From: Candidatus Geothrix skivensis
GTDB taxonomy: Bacteria > Acidobacteriota > Holophagae > Holophagales > Holophagaceae
Direction of reading: 5' to 3'
NCBI GenBank assembly: GCA_016721195.1
Contig: JADKIO010000006.1
Location: forward strand, 62,001 to 126,000
Length of the DNA stretch: 64,000 nt
Under the pieces are notes generated by a model that did not search any database, was not told the origin of the DNA, and saw nothing but the letters and a program-made list of their open reading frames with translations. The translations under genes and the position numbers were made by a program. Shown here in pieces: positions 60,391 to 64,000 of this stretch. Every line of letters begins with the position of its first letter. Position 1 is the stretch's first letter.

Positions 60391-61754
60391 TGGCAAAGCT
60401 CAGTTCTCATTTTGAGTGCACGGCCTGCGGCGCCCGGCACCCCAAGGCCATGGGCAAGTGCACCGCCTGCGGTGGCTGGGACACGGTCCAGGAGGTTCGG
60501 GGCGCCCTGAAGCGGGACCTCCAGCGCTCCGGTTCCGCCTTCGCCCAGAGCCACTACCTGGGCCCTGTGGCCCTGCCGGATGTGGATGTCACGGATACCC
60601 AGCGCATCCCCACGGGCCTGCGGGAGCTGGACCGGGTGCTGGGCGGCGGCGTGGTGCCAGGCATGGTGGCCCTGCTGGGCGGCGAGCCCGGCATCGGCAA
60701 GTCCACCCTGCTGCTTCAGTGGGCCGCCACCGCCACGGGCACCGTGCTCTATGCCAGCGGCGAGGAAAGCGAGAGACAGATCAAGCTGCGAGCCCAGCGC
60801 CTGGGTGCGGAAACCCCCGGCATCCACCTGCTGGCGGAGACGGACGTGCGCCGCATCCTCGAGGAGGCCGAGCGCATGAAGCCGGGTCTGCTGCTGGTGG
60901 ACAGCATCCAGACCCTCTTCGATCCCGACTTCGAAAGCAGCGCCGGCAGCGTGAGTCAGGTGCGGGGCTGCGCGGCCCTGCTCACCCGCTGGGCCAAGAC
61001 CACGGGCACCCCCCTGGTGCTGGTGGGGCACGTCACCAAGGACGGCAGCCTCGCTGGCCCCAAGGTGCTGGAGCACCTGGTGGACACGGTTCTTTCCTTC
61101 GAGGGCGACCGGCACCACCACCACCGCCTGCTCCGGACCCTGAAGAACCGCTTCGGCGCCGCCTTCGAGCTGGGCGTCTTCGCCATGACGGAAAAGGGCC
61201 TGGTGCCCGCCGAGGGCAACCCCTTCTTCCTGGACGCCGAGCCCCGGCCGGGCTGCGCGGCCACCGTGGTGCTCAGCGGCACCCGGCCCATGGTGGTGGA
61301 GATCCAGGCCCTGGTGGCCTCGGCGGGTCTGGGCATCCCCCGCCGCACGGCCCTGGGCATCGACGGGCCGCGGCTGGCCATGCTCTGCGCGGTGGCTGAG
61401 CGCCGGGGCGGGGTGCAGCTCCATGACCGCGACGTGTACCTGAACGTGGCCGGGGGCCTGGAGATCGAGGATCCTGCCGCCGACCTCGCCGTCATCGCCG
61501 CCCTCTGCAGCAGCGCCGGCGGCCGCCTGCTGGCGGAGAAGTGCCTCTTCATGGGCGAGGTGGGTCTCACCGGCGAGGTGCGCCCCGTGGCCCAGCTGCC
61601 CCTCCGGCTCCAGGAGGGTGCCCGCCTCGGTTTCGCCTGTGCCGCGGTGCCGCGCCTGGGTTTCGAAGGCAAGAGCCCCCTCGAGCTGTTCCTCGAGACC
61701 AGCGTCGAGCGGCTGCGGAGCAAGGCCTGGCTCAAGGGTGTGGTGGAGGAGTAG
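60390..61754 (+). CDS. radA: DNA repair protein RadA
   Basis: RadA (Sms) is a RecA-like ATPase that helps branch migration in recombination. The 454-residue protein has a C4 zinc finger (C10, C13, C24, C27), Walker A GGEPGIGKST (97-106), the RadA-specific KNRFG motif near residue 251 and a Lon-protease-like C-terminal domain (about 280-454). The length is typical. The ATG overlaps the stop of the B12-subunit gene by one base. Confidence 0.96.
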   Translation: MAKLSSHFECTACGARHPKAMGKCTACGGWDTVQEVRGALKRDLQRSGSAFAQSHYLGPVALPDVDVTDTQRIPTGLRELDRVLGGGVVPGMVALLGGEPGIGKSTLLLQWAATATGTVLYASGEESERQIKLRAQRLGAETPGIHLLAETDVRRILEEAERMKPGLLLVDSIQTLFDPDFESSAGSVSQVRGCAALLTRWAKTTGTPLVLVGHVTKDGSLAGPKVLEHLVDTVLSFEGDRHHHHRLLRTLKNRFGAAFELGVFAMTEKGLVPAEGNPFFLDAEPRPGCAATVVLSGTRPMVVEIQALVASAGLGIPRRTALGIDGPRLAMLCAVAERRGGVQLHDRDVYLNVAGGLEIEDPAADLAVIAALCSSAGGRLLAEKCLFMGEVGLTGEVRPVAQLPLRLQEGARLGFACAAVPRLGFEGKSPLELFLETSVERLRSKAWLKGVVEE

Positions 61755-61829
61755 GTCCCCCCGCTTGGCGTGTTTCCCTCCTGGATGAACCCGGCCTCCC
61801 CGGCATCCAACGGAACATCGGAGGGCGTC

Positions 61830-62726
61830 ATGAAGGCAGGCTGGGCTGTCGCATTCCTGGTGGCCCTGCTGAGCAGCCCATTGCCCGGCGCTGGGCTGGA
61901 GTCCATCCATTCACGCCTGCTGGACCGGGATGTGCCCATCGCCGTGCACGTGCCTGCCCCTGAGGTCATCGCCCGCTGGAGGTCGGCGCACCCAGGACAG
62001 AGCCTGCGGCTGGTGCTTTTCCTGCCGGGCGCCTTCGATGGGCCGAGGGACTTCCTTAAGTCAGGCCTCGAGGCCCACCTGTCCGAGCAGGAAGCCGCGG
62101 GCCACCTCCCGCCGAGCCTCTGGGTGGCGGTGACGCACTTCCAGAGCTGGTACGCCGATCGCATCGACGGCAGCTTTCCCTTCGAGCGCTTCCTCATGGA
62201 GGAGCTGATCCCGATGCTGGAGGTCCGCCACCCGGGCTTCGGCGGAACCCCCCAGGCCCGCTCCCTGGCGGGCCTCAGCATGGGCGGCTTCGGCGCCCTC
62301 AACCTCGCGGCCCGCACGGTTGCCTTCTCGAAATGCCTGGCCCTCTCCCCGGCCCTGGTCGAGCCTCCCTTCAGGCAGGTCCCGTGGTGGATACGGCGCA
62401 GCCTCACCCGCACCTTTTCCATGGATCCGGTCCGCTTCGAGCCCTGGAATCCCCGGTTGCACCTCGGTGGATCCGTGGACCTGGTGGTGGCCTGCGGCAC
62501 CGAGGACAAGTACGGCCTGGCCAACGCCAGCAGGGCCTTCGCCGGGAACTGCCAGCTGCGGAACCGTCCCCTCCAGTTGGAGCTCCGCCCCGGCGGCCAC
62601 GACTGGGCCTACTGGACCCCCACCTTCAAGACCTGGATGCCCTGGCTGCTGAACCTGGAGGAATCCCGTGGGTCCGGCCCCGGGCCAGTGGCCAAGTCCA
62701 GGTTAGGCCCTATGATCGGTCCATGA
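61830..62726 (+). CDS. Secreted alpha/beta-hydrolase (esterase D-like)
   Basis: The 298-residue protein has a signal peptide (about residues 1-20) and an esterase-type alpha/beta-hydrolase fold. The nucleophile elbow GLSMGGFGAL holds the catalytic serine. An aspartate in CGTEDKYGLA and the histidine in PGGHDWAYW probably complete the triad. Such proteins hydrolyse short acyl esters or act in cell-surface modification. The ATG at 61830 has GGAGGG four bases upstream. The frame is open 20 codons further up. Its stop overlaps the next start (ATGA). Confidence 0.82.
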   Translation: MKAGWAVAFLVALLSSPLPGAGLESIHSRLLDRDVPIAVHVPAPEVIARWRSAHPGQSLRLVLFLPGAFDGPRDFLKSGLEAHLSEQEAAGHLPPSLWVAVTHFQSWYADRIDGSFPFERFLMEELIPMLEVRHPGFGGTPQARSLAGLSMGGFGALNLAARTVAFSKCLALSPALVEPPFRQVPWWIRRSLTRTFSMDPVRFEPWNPRLHLGGSVDLVVACGTEDKYGLANASRAFAGNCQLRNRPLQLELRPGGHDWAYWTPTFKTWMPWLLNLEESRGSGPGPVAKSRLGPMIGP

Positions 62727-63724
62727 CCTGGAAGCCCCGACCCCGGGAAGGGGTGGATCACCTCGCCCTGCCCCTCGATCCCCTGCAGGGTTACCTGCTG
62801 TCGCGGTTGGACGGGACCCTGGACGTGCCCGCCCTGGCTTCCGTGATGAACCTGGGGGAGGACCAGGTGACAGCCATGCTGGGACGGCTGGTGGCCCTGG
62901 GCGCGGTGGCTTCGGCTGTCCCGTTGGCCCGGCCCACGGCCGCAAGCCCTGTCCAGGCGTCGCCCGAGCCCCCATCCGAGCCCGTACCCGCAGAACCCGA
63001 GGCCGCAACGACGGAGGACACAGAAACGGCCGAAGCCCGCATGGGGTCCGCCACCCACCGCCAGCTCTTCGAGGAGCGCCTCCATGCCCGCCCCGTGGAC
63101 GAGCGGGCGGCCCTGGCCAGGGCCGCGGCGGAGCCCGAGCTGAGCGCCTGCTGCTTCGACCCCACGGCGGAGGTCATCCGCGCCCTCCTGGAGAACCCCA
63201 GGACGGGCACGCTCCAGGCCCGTCTCATCGCCACCCACCACCGCACCTCCGCGGGCCTGGACGCCCTGGGCGCCCGTGCGGCCTTCGCCGGCGACGACGG
63301 CGTGCGCCGGGCCCTGCTGCAGAACCCCATCCTGCCCCCCGCCCTCTTCCGGCGCCTGTGGGCGCCCCGGCGGCTGCTGGAGCAGTACCTGGTGTCGGCC
63401 TCCCACGACTCACCCGAGCAGATCCGGGCCATGGCCCGGGACCTGCTGCGCAGCTCCTTCAACCAGCGCACGGGGGAGGAACGGGTGGAGCTCATCCTCA
63501 CCACGGAAGGACGCTGCCTGATGGGCATGCAGGGCCTCACCCTCGACAGCCAGGCCACCGCCCTCATGTGCCGCCGCACCTACGTCTCCACCCTGCTCAT
63601 CCAGAACCTCGCCCGCTGGAGCGCGGCTCCGCCGGCGCTCATCGCTCACCTGCGAAGGCAGGACATCGTCAAGCGCAACCCGGTCTTGCGGCAGCTCCTC
63701 GAGCGGCACCCGAATGCGAGCTAG
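62723..63724 (+). CDS. Unknown protein with N-terminal winged-helix-like domain
   Basis: I do not recognise this 333-residue protein as a known family. The N-terminal 65 residues (LPLDPLQGYLLSRLDGTLDVPALASVMNL, only a landmark here) resemble a helical or winged-helix-like domain seen at the N-terminus of some myxobacterial and acidobacterial proteins. A Pro/Glu/Ala-rich linker (about residues 70-105) follows, then a helical repeat-like C-terminal part rich in Leu, Ala and Arg. There is no membrane helix or signal. It is translationally coupled to the esterase gene (ATGA overlap). Confidence 0.6.
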   Translation: MTWKPRPREGVDHLALPLDPLQGYLLSRLDGTLDVPALASVMNLGEDQVTAMLGRLVALGAVASAVPLARPTAASPVQASPEPPSEPVPAEPEAATTEDTETAEARMGSATHRQLFEERLHARPVDERAALARAAAEPELSACCFDPTAEVIRALLENPRTGTLQARLIATHHRTSAGLDALGARAAFAGDDGVRRALLQNPILPPALFRRLWAPRRLLEQYLVSASHDSPEQIRAMARDLLRSSFNQRTGEERVELILTTEGRCLMGMQGLTLDSQATALMCRRTYVSTLLIQNLARWSAAPPALIAHLRRQDIVKRNPVLRQLLERHPNAS

Positions 63725-64000
63725 GCGTACAGCCGCTGCAGGCCTGGGTCCTGGGTCAGCTCTTCGATGAGGTCGCGGACGCTCACCAGCTCGCGGAGCT
63801 TGGCGCCGTTGCTGCCGGTGAAGAAGAGGCCACTCTCCTCCTTGCCGTGCATGGCATCGGCCAGGCGGTCGGCAATGCAGTAGCCCACGGCCATGGCGCC
63901 CTTGCCGTGGCCGCAGGGGGAGAGGCAGTTGCTCACGCAGCGCACCAGGGGGGCGGTACCGGCCTCGATGTTGCGCTGCAGGCTGGTCCGCACGCCCCGG
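63721..64000 (-). CDS. C-terminal part of a nitronate monooxygenase-like flavoprotein (partial)
   Basis: Only the last 90 or so residues are in the window; the gene continues past its right end. The segment CVSNCLSPC, followed by GLFFTGSNGAKLRELVSVRDLIEELTQDP, matches the C-terminus of nitronate monooxygenase / 2-nitropropane dioxygenase-like FMN proteins. The stop codon overlaps the end of the convergent gene by four bases. Confidence 0.65.
   Translation of the reverse strand, partial: RGVRTSLQRNIEAGTAPLVRCVSNCLSPCGHGKGAMAVGYCIADRLADAMHGKEESGLFFTGSNGAKLRELVSVRDLIEELTQDPGLQRLYA

Overview
The window is GC-rich, densely coded chromosome from a Gram-negative, probably Acidobacteriota-like (Holophagae-type) bacterium. 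That placement is an inference. The sequence shows an outer-membrane Tsx-type channel, a murE with the DNPR motif of meso-diaminopimelate ligases, ResB/CcsA cytochrome c maturation and a partial dcw cluster. I see no rRNA, tRNA, CRISPR array, insertion sequence or phage gene.

Layout. (1) 1-9.3 kb: a PilZ membrane protein, a dehydrogenase with a long proline-rich tail, an orphan OmpR-type regulator, a phenylalanine hydroxylase/pterin dehydratase pair, and a lipoprotein-resB-ccsA set closed by a strong bidirectional terminator. (2) 9.3-22.4 kb, minus strand: an FAD oxidase and a dcw (division and cell wall) cluster running mraZ-rsmH-ftsL-ftsI-murE-sua5-murF-mraY-murD. Five 10-bp-phased MraZ boxes precede it. 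An EAL phosphodiesterase gene sits on the opposite strand between mraY and murD. (3) 22.7-59.1 kb: a large purine and ureide catabolism island. (4) 59.1-64 kb: housekeeping genes (HIT protein, trmL, a B12-binding subunit, radA, an esterase, an unknown protein and the end of a nitronate monooxygenase-like gene).

The island is the main find. It holds a UraA permease, an RpiR regulator, two CDA-fold deaminases, an 8-oxoguanine deaminase, two complete BMP-type nucleoside ABC importers, a Tsx-like porin, a three-subunit xanthine dehydrogenase and a fused selenium-type molybdenum hydroxylase. It also holds homologues of the E. coli yge/ygf locus (YgfK, YgeY, YgeW, SsnA, a HyuA-type hydantoinase) and two carbamate kinases. 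The likely flow is uptake of purines, deamination and oxidation to xanthine or urate, reductive ring opening, ureide hydrolysis, carbamoyl transfer by YgeW and ATP formation by carbamate kinase. The usual last enzyme, diaminopropionate ammonia-lyase YgeX, is not recognisable. Two different fold-type II PLP enzymes stand in the cluster instead. The xdhD-like and arcC1 promoters share a conserved block, which suggests co-regulation.

Start codons were moved from the longest open frame where a Shine-Dalgarno sequence (SD) or family alignment favours an internal start. These changes are noted in each entry.
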